From Buddleja alternifolia (lineage: Eukaryota; Streptophyta; Magnoliopsida; Lamiales; Scrophulariaceae), in the NCBI GenBank assembly GCA_019426215.1, contig CM033402.1:24252104-24316103 (forward strand): a stretch of 64,000 bases of DNA, read 5' to 3'. The notes beneath the pieces were generated by a model, which made no database searches, was not told where the DNA came from, and was given only the letters and a program-made list of their open reading frames with translations. The position numbers and the translations under genes are program-made. Positions 1 to 10,223 of the stretch are shown piece by piece (position 1 is the stretch's first letter; every line of letters begins with the position of its first letter).

Positions 1-179
1 TATCCCTTGGCAGCCCCATTAATATTAATAGAGAATGAGGGGGTTGTCATGCATTCTCTAACCCATCCGATATACAAAGGGTGGAAATTCATTGTTTTAA
101 GCATTTCCATCACGAAGCTCCATTCTACCGTATCACATGCTTTCATAAGGTCAACTTTGAAAGCACATCTTGCCGGGAG

Positions 180-3100
180 TGTAACAGCCCGGTTTATCTG
201 AATCTTAATTTTATATTATCCTATTATTTATCTATTATTTTCAATTGTGAAAAGGTAAACTACCCGATTGGGCTATTTTATAATTTTTCAAAAGTATAGG
301 GGCTAATGTGCAAATTTTGTATTTTAAGAATTGGACCCCCACTCGTTACAATTCATCAATTCGACATAATTATTATTTCTTTCAAACTATCATAAATTCA
401 TCAAAATACTTTTGACCTATGTAAATATAGTTTTCTACTTTACGTTTTGATGTGCCCGTAACCGAACCTCTTACGACTCGTTGTAAACTCTCATGTTCGG
501 AATTTATTGGACTTATTTTGTGCCTACGTAGATCTTACTAACACCCATCCACTAAGTAGAATGGGAAAAGTGAATCAATTGTGTTTTTCATGTTTTTTTT
601 TTGTACTCAAGTAAAATTTAGCAATCTTCGAGGGCCTTTTTGCAAATACTTGGAAAGGTGGCACTTTACTTTCCACCACCAGCTGATCATTTGACATCTA
701 GGTTGCCACTTGTATTTGGTATATTACACCTTCAAACAAGATGAAGATGCATCTATTACTTATGATAAATTCATCACCACCACCGAGTGGAGCCTCTTGT
801 ATATTCTCTAAAATTTTCATGAATTCCACCTCAAGATTCTGCTAAATTTATGCCACCATCAATATATCAATATAGTCCAAGTTCCTCATTGCATGTTTCA
901 TCACAAATACATCATCATGATTCATCTTGGCAAATCATTACCCACCTCCAGATTTGTTGTGTAGCGTTAGTTCAGCTCCCATTTCGACAGCGAGATGATG
1001 TCCAAATATGGACATCTTTACTTCATATTTATCCTAAGAGGACAAGAAATAACCCTGTGGATTCTTTATTTGCTAAATAGTTCCATAGATGTGCAGATTC
1101 AGTCAACAAAGTACCCCGCAGTGTCCAGCTTCAAATTCCAGCAACTGTCCTTCCCTTTTTCCATGGCCCGAAATCGCCCTTAACAGAATCAGATTGTATA
1201 CCAAAGAACACCGTTGGAAAGGCCCTTGAGTGTAGTTATTATTACAGGTGCGTTTTATTGGAAAATAGTAAGGAAACATTTCAGATTTTTCATTCAAAGT
1301 AACACTGGCAGTGTGAAGTTTCCATTTCCAGAAACTGTCTATCATTTTCGTTTTGCCTGAATCCAACCTTCCAGTGGTATAATTTGTACATAAAAGAACA
1401 CCGTTGGAAACCTGTATGAGTGTACATAAAACAACATGTGAGTTTTTCCGGAAAACATCATGTAAGCATTTCAGAATTCGCATACAAAGCACCACTGCCA
1501 CCACCCTGTTTTGAAATCCAGAAACTGTACTTCATTTTCTATTGCTCGGAAAACATTCTTATCGTCCTTTTATTTCATCTTTAAGACCAGAATTGGAAAG
1601 CTCTCTGAGTGTAGATGTTCATAGGGTTATGGCTTGCTAAAATCCGTGTTATATTGTGATCATAAAATAGATGTCTTTGAAGGCTGCCAGGACTCCCGTG
1701 AAATTGATAGTCATGGGAACTCGACTTTGGAGGCTCGGCTTACCAACTCTAACATGATATGTTAGGATGAAGTTCGAATAGGGAGCAATATGATTTGATA
1801 AAGAATTTATGGATGATTAATTGGATTGTTGAGTATGATATTTATGGACTGAGAAGTCGTGAAAGTGACAATGCATGGTGGTAGACAGAGGCGCACGGTG
1901 GCGTTATCTCGAGTAACCTCGTATGCAAATGAACATTGGAATTCGAGCTTCATGATCTCAATTTCGTGATGATGGGGGGTAAGTCTTGCGTGCTTGCACT
2001 TGAGAGATGATTTCAGGAAACACATGATTGGACAAGTTGGTGAGGGTTTCTTTTTTCCTTGAAACTCTTTAATTGATTTACCTAATTGTTATTCCCTCGT
2101 TTTGTTCTGCAACTATCTTGTCGATATCTTGATGATTGCTTATTGATGAATGTAAGTTCTTAAGTGTCCCGCTCTGGTCAATATCTCGTGATTCTCGACG
2201 TATCCTTTTCACGTCTGTGGTACATATTTTGCCTCGAAATGGTCTTTGGTCTAATCGTTGTCAATTCCTAAGTCTTGTCATATGAATATCGGGTCAATAT
2301 CTTTCTTATCACGTTGAGACCATTGTATTCTTTGGTTTTACTTCGTCGGCTAAAGGAGCTAAGTGCTATGCGGGACAAAGTGCCACGCGACGGTGGGGGC
2401 CACCTCTTGAACCCGTAGGAGCCACCACTAGAATCCTGATGTTCGGCATCCGTCCGCGATATGTTCTTTTCCTGGTCTAAAGCTTTGACTCTTAAAGGTA
2501 GAGTGAAAGGAGCTAAGTGCTATACTGGACAAAGTGCCACGCGATGGCGGGGGCCACCTCTTGAACTCGTAGGAGCCACCTCTAGAATCCCGACACTTGG
2601 AAATTTTGCAGACTGAAGGGAACTAAGTGCTATACGGGACAAAGTGCCACGCAATAGCAGGGGCCACCTCTTGAACCCGCAGGAGCCACCACTAGAATCC
2701 CGACACCTGCAAATCTCAAAAGGTGTGAAATCTTCCGCTGGTATGGAACAGTGGGGAGACGGAACACAATCATTTGACATGAATCTAAAGTATATGAGTT
2801 ATTCATTCTGGTTTCATTATATGTTTCATGATGTTCATCATTCTGACAGTTTGTTTTTTTAATGATTCACTTGATACGTGTAATCTGGTTTCTTTTGTAA
2901 TCTTCTGCTACAGAGTCCATTTTAAAGATAAAGGTAAAGCAATCCGTTAGCCTACCTCACTGAGTCATTCGGACTCACCCCTCCTTTCTTGCTTTCAGAT
3001 GAGCTTAGTATGCCGGATACGAAGGGAGAAGTGAGGAGTAAAGGATGCATTGGTTCATTGCTATTAGAGGGAGTGATGTTTTGGGATGTATGATTGGGTA

Positions 3101-3323
3101 TGTATATGTTTTGGCTTAGAGACCTGTTATTGATAGAGTTGTTGTTGAATCGTGTAAGAATGATGAGGGATGTATTGTTGGTTTAATTGGAATGAAAGTT
3201 TTTAGTTTCGGCAGATGAAGTATTGGATATTTCTGACGCTTAGCGCTGACTCGAGAAAGGACAGTCGCCTGGATCGAGCTAGCGTTGCGGTGTAGCAGGC
3301 TACCCTAATCGGTGGGCGCTACA
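180..3323 (+). mobile_element. Solo LTR of a Tekay-like chromovirus (3144 bp)
   Basis: The block starts TGTAACAGCC and ends GGGCGCTACA, and is flanked by the perfect 5 bp target duplication GGGAG (175-179 and 3324-3328) inside LINE RT sequence. TG...CA ends, a 5 bp duplication and no coding content are the hallmarks of a solo LTR left by LTR-LTR recombination. Its 3' end matches the end of the LTR at 15394-18026, which sits next to a chromovirus integrase and a tRNA-Met PBS, so family membership is inferred from that relative. It holds three GC-rich internal units at 2350-2705. The small ORFs inside have no recognisable domain. Confidence 0.9.
2350..2705 (+). repeat. Three GC-rich tandem modules inside the solo LTR
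   Basis: Each unit contains CTAAGTGCTATACGGGAC or a close variant, then a CCACGCGACGG-like core, a CACCTCTTGAACCCGTAG-like stretch and an AGAATCCTGA/CGAC tail. Unit starts are near 2350, 2506 and 2616. The same module occurs at 9877-10130, on the minus strand at 16025-16280, and in copy B at 36583-36945 and 44139-44390. It stands out against AT-rich surroundings. Its role is unknown; a regulatory or U3/R element of the LTR is an inference. Confidence 0.8.
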
Positions 3324-3614
3324 GGGAGGTTCTTTTGATTATAACCATACAATAATTCTTGGGCCAAAAGAACATTGTCACTGATTCTCCTCCCCGGTAT
3401 GAAAGCCGTTTGTGCTGGATCAACAAGTTGGTCAAGGAATTCACACATACGGGTGGCCATGATCTTAGATATCACTTTGTAGATAACATTGCAACACGAT
3501 ATTGAGCGAAAATCCTTCGGATGTTTAGGAACTTCAACTTCGGGAATAAGAGAGATAATGGTAGAATTGATTTCTTTAACAAGCTTACCTGTTTCAAAAA
3601 AATGTATGATCGCA

Positions 3615-5937
3615 AAGCTGAACATGTGTCCAAGACAGCTTTTAGAACCAGGTGTGGACACTACGAGTTTTCAGTTATGCCTTTTGGGTTGACAAATTGC
3701 CCTTGCTGCTTTTATGGGTTTGATGAATCGGGTTTTTGGGAGTTACTTGGACCAGTTTGTTGTGGTATTTATTGATGACATATTGATTTATTGTAAGAGT
3801 CAAGAGGAGCATGCTAAACACTTGAGGCTTGTACTACAGACCCTTTGAAATGAGGAATTATACGCCAAATTAAGCAAATATGAATTTTGGCTAGATAGTG
3901 TATCATTTTTGGGGCATGTTGTGTCGAAAGAAGGAATTTTTGCGGATCTTGCAAAGATTGAAGCAGTGGTGAGTTAGCCTCGCCCAACTAATGTCGCCGA
4001 AGCAAGGAGCTTTCTTGGACTTGCGGGTTATTATATGAAATTTGTGCAAGGGTTCTCTCAATTTTCTATTCCGTTGACTCGTCTAACTCAGAAAGGAGTG
4101 AAATTTGAGTGGACTGAAAAATGTGAATGCAGTTTCGAAGAGTTAAAGCAGCGATTAGTCTCTGCACCTGTGTTGACAGTATCGTCTGGAGTTGATGGCT
4201 TCACTATTTATAGTGATGCTTCAAAGCATGGACTTGGTTGTGTACTGATGCAAAATGAAAAAGTGATTGCCTATGCTTCTCGACAACTGAAGTCATATGA
4301 ACAAAACTATCCAACTCATGAGTTGGAATTGGCAGCAATAATATTTGCATTAAAGATTTGGCGTCATTATTTGTATGGAGTAACATGTGAAGTTTACACA
4401 GATCATAAAAGTTTGAAGTACTTGTTCACACAGAAGGAATTGAACATGAGGCAAAGGAGATGGTTGGAGTTACTAAAGAATTTTGATATTACCATTAACT
4501 ACCATCTTGGGAAAGCTAACATGGTTGCGGAAGCACTAAGTGGGAAGTCCATAAATATGGCATCCTTTATTACTAGACAACAAAGAATCTTAAAGGACTT
4601 GGAAAATTCTGAAGTTGAGGTGGTTTCCAATGGTTCTAGCGGCATGATAGCTAGTCTGATTGCACAACCTACGCTAATTGATCGTATTAAAGTAGCTCAA
4701 AAGAGTGATGCGATATTGGGCAAAATTCAAGATGACTTGGGAATAGGTCGAAAGTGTAAATTTCAACTACATGAAGATGGCTCTATCAGGTTTGGCACTA
4801 GGTTATGCGTTCCGGCAGACGCAAACTTAAAAGAAGAAATTTTAGGAGACGCACATAGGTCACAATTTTCTATACTTCATGGGAGCAACAAAATGTATAG
4901 GGACTTGAAAAATCACTTTTGGTGGAAGCGCATGAAGTATAGCAGAGTTTGTGGCTCGGTGCTTGACTTGTCAGCAGGTGAAGGCTGAACATCAGAGGAT
5001 TGACAGTAAACTGCAAAATTTAGAAATACCTGAGTGAAAATGGGAGCATATCACTATGGATTTTGTTTGTGGATTGCCAAGAACAAGGAGGGATAAGAAT
5101 GATTCCATTTGGATAATTGTCGATAGACTCACCAAAACAGCTCATTTCTTACCAGTAAGGAGAACAACTTCACTTGATAAATTGGCAGAAATTTATGTAA
5201 ATAATATCTTGTGCCTTCATGGAGTGCCAGTGAGTATTGTATCAGATAGAGATTCCAAGTTTGTATCCCATTTTTGGAGAAGTTTACAAGATGCTCTGAA
5301 GACTGAGATAAGGTTTAGTACTGCTTTCCACCCTTAGACGGATGGTCAATCGGAGAGGACCATTCAAATCCAAGAAGATATGTTGAGAGCTTGTGTGATG
5401 GATTTTAAAGGGAATTGGGATAAGTATTTGAAGCTAGCAGAATTTACTTACAACAACAGTTACCAATCTAGTATCGGGCTGGCTCCTTATGAAGCTTTAT
5501 ATGGGAGGAAGTGTAGATCTCCAGTGCATTGGGATGACATTGGAGAAAAGAAAATAATAGGACCCGGCCTGGTACGAGGTGCCATAGAGAAGATCCCATT
5601 GATAAAGAGTAGAATCCAAGTAGCTCAAGATAGACAAAAGAGTTGGGCATACTTGAAAAGAAGGCATGTAGAGTTTAAAGTTGGTGACTTGATCCACTTA
5701 AAGATTTCTCCTACGAAGGGAGTTTTGCGATTTGGGAAGCGTTGAAAATTGAGTCCTAGCTATGTAGGACCATTTGAGATTCTTGACAGAGTTGGGGAAG
5801 TAGCCTACCGATTAGCTTTGCCACCTAAGCTCGCTAGGGTGCATAATGTGTTTCACGTATCATTGCTGAGAAAATACATACCATGTCATGATCATATTTT
5901 GAACTATGAACCTTTGGACCAAATTGTTAGGCAATAA
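3615..5937 (+). pseudogene. Ty3/gypsy pol remnant (RT, RNase H, integrase), copy A
   Basis: 5'-truncated chromovirus polyprotein. Order: end of RT ([21 protein letters not shown] at about 3765-3785), RNase H (about 4035-4560, with YSDAS, ELAA and TDHKSL), zinc-binding HHCC linker (about 4850-4975), and the integrase core from 5056 with MDFV, VSDRD and QSERT carrying the expected acidic residues. The tail to 5937 matches the GPFEIL and HNVFHVSLL stretch before a chromodomain. The RNase H end reads VAEALSG where VADALSR is usual. Breaks: frameshifts near 3705 and 4960; stops at about 3846, 3976, 5035, 5335 and 5743. All but the last are shared with copy B. It is not functional. Confidence 0.92.
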
Positions 5938-6320
5938 GAAAGGGAGCCCTAACTTAATCCAAAACCATGGTCAAAGGTAAGGGGTTGACTCCCCATTTAT
6001 ATACCCTTCCACACTTTCATGTGGAACCGATGTGTGATATCGCAACAATTCATCCCCCTTTCAAATCGGATGTCCACGGACGGCACGGAGTGGGAACCCC
6101 CTTGGGCCCATATCCGAGGTGGCAACCCCTGGGCCCACCATCGGGTAGCCCCTTTCCACAGCCCGTCCGAATCCGGCAGATCGGACCAAATTGTTAGGCA
6201 ATAAGATAGGGAGCCCTAACTTAACCCAAAACAATGGTCAAAGGTACAGGGTTGACTCCCCACTTAAATACTCTTCCACACTTTCATGTAGAACCGATGT
6301 GGGATATGGTAACATTCTTA
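5918..6320 (+). repeat. Partial direct repeat with promoter-like TATA stretch
   Basis: The 22 bp beginning GACCAAATTGTTAGG at 5918 returns at 6184 and each occurrence is followed by about 120 bp of similar sequence (GGAGCCCTAACTTAA, GGTCAAAGG, TTGACTCCCC, CTTCCACACTTTCATGT). The first unit has TTTATATACCC. The sequence between (6050-6180) is GC-rich. It resembles a U3 promoter of a small LTR or TRIM-like element dropped between integrase and chromodomain, but I cannot assign it. Copy B has the same pair at 40145 and 40429, with about 18 extra bases in the GC-rich part. Confidence 0.6.
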
Positions 6321-6801
6321 TGAAAATTCTATGCATCCAATGCCTCTTTCACTTGGAAAAATAATAAGATGATATCGATATTTGATCTTCTTGAATACCT
6401 TATTTTATTTTCATAAGGATTCAATCATAATCAATCATCTCATCTTTGAGTACTTTTTATCATCTTGATCAATACTTGTACCCTTAACTCAAGCAATTCA
6501 ACCTGATTCTTGTTGTGATCTTGATTGTCTTCAAACGACTGTGGGCTACCACCAAAGTGATTTTCTTTAAGCCTATTTCTTTTTCGGAGAATTACTTATA
6601 TTTCGTAACTTCAAATCTTGAGGACTTACTTCGTAATTAGCTCTCTTGTTAATCTCTAACTCTTTAGTCCTCTATACTTTCCATCTTGACCCCGAGAAAC
6701 CTCAGCTTGTTGGAACTCACATCATTTCCTCTAGGCTACAAAATAGGATTGGGTTTAGTTCGACGTTCATAATAGTGAAGACCACGTAACAACTGCTAGT
6801 T
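6321..6801. other. Unassigned AT-rich sequence between gypsy pol and nested LINE
   Basis: No reading frame with recognisable domains. The stretch is rich in TTGATC/CTTGAT words and may be the rest of the element that begins near 5939, or decayed chromovirus sequence leading to the chromodomain remnant at 7698. Copy B keeps it almost unchanged at about 40570-41046. Confidence 0.5.
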
Positions 6802-6819
6802 ATAGCTCTTGGAAGAATT

Positions 6820-7697
6820 TTTTTTGGGTAAAAGTTCAATCGCATATATGAATATAAAATCCGCACAAAAAAGTGCACAAGGGTATGGTCCTTACCGCAC
6901 CATAGTAGCTAACATGCTAGCTACTCCATGACACCAAAAATATAAACTACAATACATAGATTTTCAAAAATTGAAATGGAAAAAAATCTAACAAGCTACG
7001 TGCCACAATCTCTTTTCTGCCATGCTTTGTAATGAATCATTCAACGGTAATGATAGCATTTTATCTTTGACTATGTTTAGAATTCGGTTAGTTACTACCT
7101 CCGGAGTGCACTTCTTTTGTTCGAAAATCCAAGTGTTTCTCTCCTTCCATATCATGTAAACCAATGTACTCAACAAGATTCGATAAGGACAATTGATCAA
7201 ATGTTTACCTCTCCATCTTCTTGATGCCCACATTACTCCTCGTTCCCATTCCAATGTTGGCCGCATGAACTTGACTTCTTTTTTTAGAATAGATAAACAT
7301 CTTTATGAGAAAGAACAATCAAAGAAGACATGATTATGATTCTCAATCTGACTTTCATCACACAGTACACATTTATATTCCCCCTGTCCGATCGACTCTT
7401 TGTCATGCATTTGGAAGCCTTTCTCGGATAGCCATCCATATCATAAAGAAATATCTTGGAATTTTTCCCGGGCCATTTAACAAAGCGGACCATTCAAGCC
7501 TAGGCATTTCATTACAAAAAATTGTAAGTGCTGATTTCGTAATGAACTTACCCGACTTGGTTAATTTCCAACTCACCCAATCTTCTCTAGTTGGAGCTCT
7601 AGGAAGTAGTGATTCCGTTATTTGCTGAATCTCGAAACATGTAGAGGACGGCCACTCCCACTCTCCTTGAGCTAGAACACTCGATAATTTTGCATCC
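6820..7697 (-). mobile_element. 5'-truncated LINE insertion with 18 bp target duplication, copy A
   Basis: The 3' end is at the left: a T-run (poly-A on the minus strand) followed by the family's tail, with codons for the zf-RVT domain to the right (6988-7266, ending LWHVAC, and 7403-7690 with WVSWKL and GPGKIPR). The element is flanked by ATAGCTCTTGGAAGAATT at 6802-6819 and at 7698-7715, a textbook target-primed insertion. Only the last 880 bp or so of the LINE were inserted. The target was chromodomain-like coding sequence of the surrounding gypsy element. Copy B has it at 41065-41944. Confidence 0.92.
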
Positions 7698-7826
7698 ATA
7701 GCTCTTGGAAGAATTACGACAAGGTAGATGCAACATGGGAAAGAAAAGAAGATACTAAGAGCACGTGATCGCAATGATTGGTTATTGTTCGAATTTGGGG
7801 ACCAAATTCTCTTTAGGAGGGGGGAG
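7698..7826 (+). pseudogene. Chromodomain remnant and polypurine tract of the gypsy element, copy A
   Basis: Directly after the LINE target duplication, the plus strand reads SSWKNYDKVDATWERKED in one frame, which fits the end of a chromovirus chromodomain (the W...EATWERE pattern). It is followed by the TTTGGGGACC stretch and the purine run AGGAGGGGGGAG (7815-7826) immediately before the LTR start. Chromodomains of this class direct integration to heterochromatin; that is family knowledge. An internal stop follows ATWERKEDTKST. Confidence 0.72.
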
Positions 7827-10223
7827 TATAATAACCAATATTTTTGTCTCCTAATTCTATAAGCTAAGATAGAAGATATAATTCTCGTTAATTAGATTTT
7901 GTGATTTATTCGATTCTATTGTCTTCCTAGACTAAAGTGAATTAGGTGATACAGAATTGGTCTACTCGATCTTGTGGATATTCTTTGGCATTAAAATTTT
8001 GGTAGAGGCTTTCTTGATTTGGGGCAAATAAAAGAATCACCAAAACTTTGAGGATCAAAGTGATATTATTATAAAGCAAAAGGACCAATCTTTGGTGGGC
8101 ATATATTAAGTATATTATATTTTATGTCTGAATTGGAAGGTGGATATCAAGTCTAGTGGACTGAACTACACGTTTTATCAACGTTTGTGGTCAAATAGTA
8201 AAACTAAAAAGGTACAAGGGCCAAATTGTAATTTTTGAGGAGATGATATTGTTGGATGATAAGAAGCAGATTAAAGATTACACCTCCTGCTTGCCACAGT
8301 GCTGCAAGGTTGGAAAGGATTTCTCCACACCTCATCACCACCTCTTCATCTCATTATTACACCTCAATCCCTTGAAACCTTCTTTTGCCAACACCTCACC
8401 TCATTACATGAATCTAGATACCTCTAAAACCCCTTCCTTTCAATCTTAGAGGTAACTTTTTTGCTGAAAAACCGAAATAAGAAACCTTTCAAAAGAGATG
8501 TTCCTCAACTTTAACAAAACGCAGATTGAGCAGTGTTGGTATAACTCCAATTTGAGGGGCCAAATGATATCCAAATTGAGTGTAACCAGTCTTCATATCT
8601 TCCTAAGAGGTATAGGAACACCAGAGTAGTTTTATTTTCTACTCATAAATTCGGAGTTGCTCACAAAGTCCATCTAACCGAGACGCTTCTACACAGAGTC
8701 AAAATCTGCTACTAGGAGAGTTTTTGGCTAGCTTTGGATTGGAATTTGATTCCTTCACCTATATTAGTGATAGGTAACAATTTCACACACCAATAGTGAG
8801 CTACTAATATGAGATATCTTTGATTTGTTGCCCTGGTAGTTAGATTCTTATATACAAGTTATGCGTTATGCGTTCCAGAATTACAATTTCTGCACATGCT
8901 TTTAGGTCTGGTTAATGTGATCAAATCATCACATTTCCTCATGTTAAATTTTATGAAGATCTAATATCATGTATAGAGTCATCTCGCAAAATTTGGGAAC
9001 GATTTACACTATTTTCAATTTTCTAATAGTATTTGAATGAAACTGCCAGTGTGTTCGGCGTGTTTACGAATGTCTCTATTTTAAGCTGATTTTACATACT
9101 TATATATTTTATTTAGCTCTAAAAATTTTACAGTAAATATGTTGAGAGAGTTTTCTAAAAAATTGAGAATTTTTCCAAAAACAGGGGATTTTATAAAAAT
9201 ATATGAATTCAGACTCGCTGTACTGGGAAAATATTTTGAGCAGCCATGTTTTGGTGAAGGAATCACCGCCTTAACAGAATCAATTAACTCTGAAATTTTT
9301 ATGGCATGTTATTCAAGGTGATGTCTCTGCCTCTGTAAAATTTGAGAGCAAAATCATGTTTTGAGAATTTATTAGAATTTTCGTAGTAAAGCTATGCCAA
9401 TAAGTAGCTTGAAGCTTGTTTGAATATCTAGTGTATGTATATAGTGACTTACGAGATTTGGTTAGTTTAAAGTATCATAGTTCAAGAATATGATATTGTG
9501 TTTGTATAGCCAAGATATATCCGTGGTTTGAATAAGAAATGAGTTGACGACGTCGGGTTGTAACTGTGAGTGTTTCTATTTTCCTTGAAACTCTTTAATT
9601 GATTTACCTCCCTGTGATTGTCTTGTTTCATAATATAACTATCTTATCGAAGTATTGATGATTGCTCCTTGATGAATATAGTCTCCAAGTGTCCTGCTCC
9701 GGTTAATATCTCGTTATTCCGACGTTTATCTTTCACATCTATGGTATATGTCTTGCCTCGAAATGGTATTTAGTCTAATCATTGGCAATTCATGTAAGTC
9801 TTAACGTATCAATATCGAGTCCATATCTTTTGTTACTCGTTGAGACCATTGTACTTCTTGGTTCTACTCCGTCGGCTAAAGGAACTAAGTGCTATGCGGG
9901 ACAAAGTGCCACGCGACGGCGGAGGCCACCTGTTGAACCCATAGGAGCCACCGCTAGAATCCTGATGTCCGGCATCCGTCTGCTATATGTTCTTTTCTTG
10001 GTCTAAAGCTTTGACTCTTAAAGGCAGAGTGAAGGGAGCTAAGTGCTATACGGGACAAAGTGCTAAGTGATGGTGGGGGCCACCTCTTGAACCCGTACAA
10101 GCCACCACTAGAATCCTGACGTCAACCTGCAAATCTCAAAGGGTGTAAAGTCTCCCGATGGTATGGGACAGTTGGGAGACGGGACACAATTGTATAACAT
10201 GAATCTAAAGTATATGAGTTATT
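7827..10223 (+). mobile_element. 3' LTR of the gypsy element, truncated, copy A
   Basis: Starts at TATAATAACC right after the polypurine tract; the expected start is TGTAATAACC, so the second base appears mutated. The body runs about 2.4 kb and shares its later portion with the solo LTR at 180-3323, including TGAAACTCTTTAATTGATTT and two GC-rich modules at 9877-10130. The final several hundred bases are missing, because LINE sequence begins at about 10224. No coding content is seen. Copy B equivalent: 42074-44489. Confidence 0.8.

Larger units (their letters stand above)
1..3614 (-). pseudogene. L1-type LINE ORF2 fragment (RT domain), split by a solo LTR
   Basis: Minus-strand remnant of a non-LTR retrotransposon reverse transcriptase, which would copy LINE RNA at a nicked target. 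The stretch 3329-3614 encodes the fingers/palm lead-in with FIPGRRISDN and ALEQ-like LLAQELL, and 1-174 continues with the motif A region, where the usual AYDTVEW has become ACDTVEW. The two parts were contiguous before the LTR insertion at 180-3323, as shown by the uninterrupted relative at 55328-56119. The 3' part of the LINE lies left of the window; the 5' part is cut at about 3614 where gypsy sequence begins without a target duplication. Copy B carries the same structure at 32345-37843. Confidence 0.88.

Noticed and set aside
850..1504. Small open frames inside the solo LTR, also conserved in copy B
   Set aside because: Conservation is explained by the recent duplication; no domain is seen and related LTRs do not keep the frames.
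4204..5697. Minus-strand frames opposite gypsy pol
   Set aside because: They lie antisense to clear RNase H and integrase coding sequence and have no domain.
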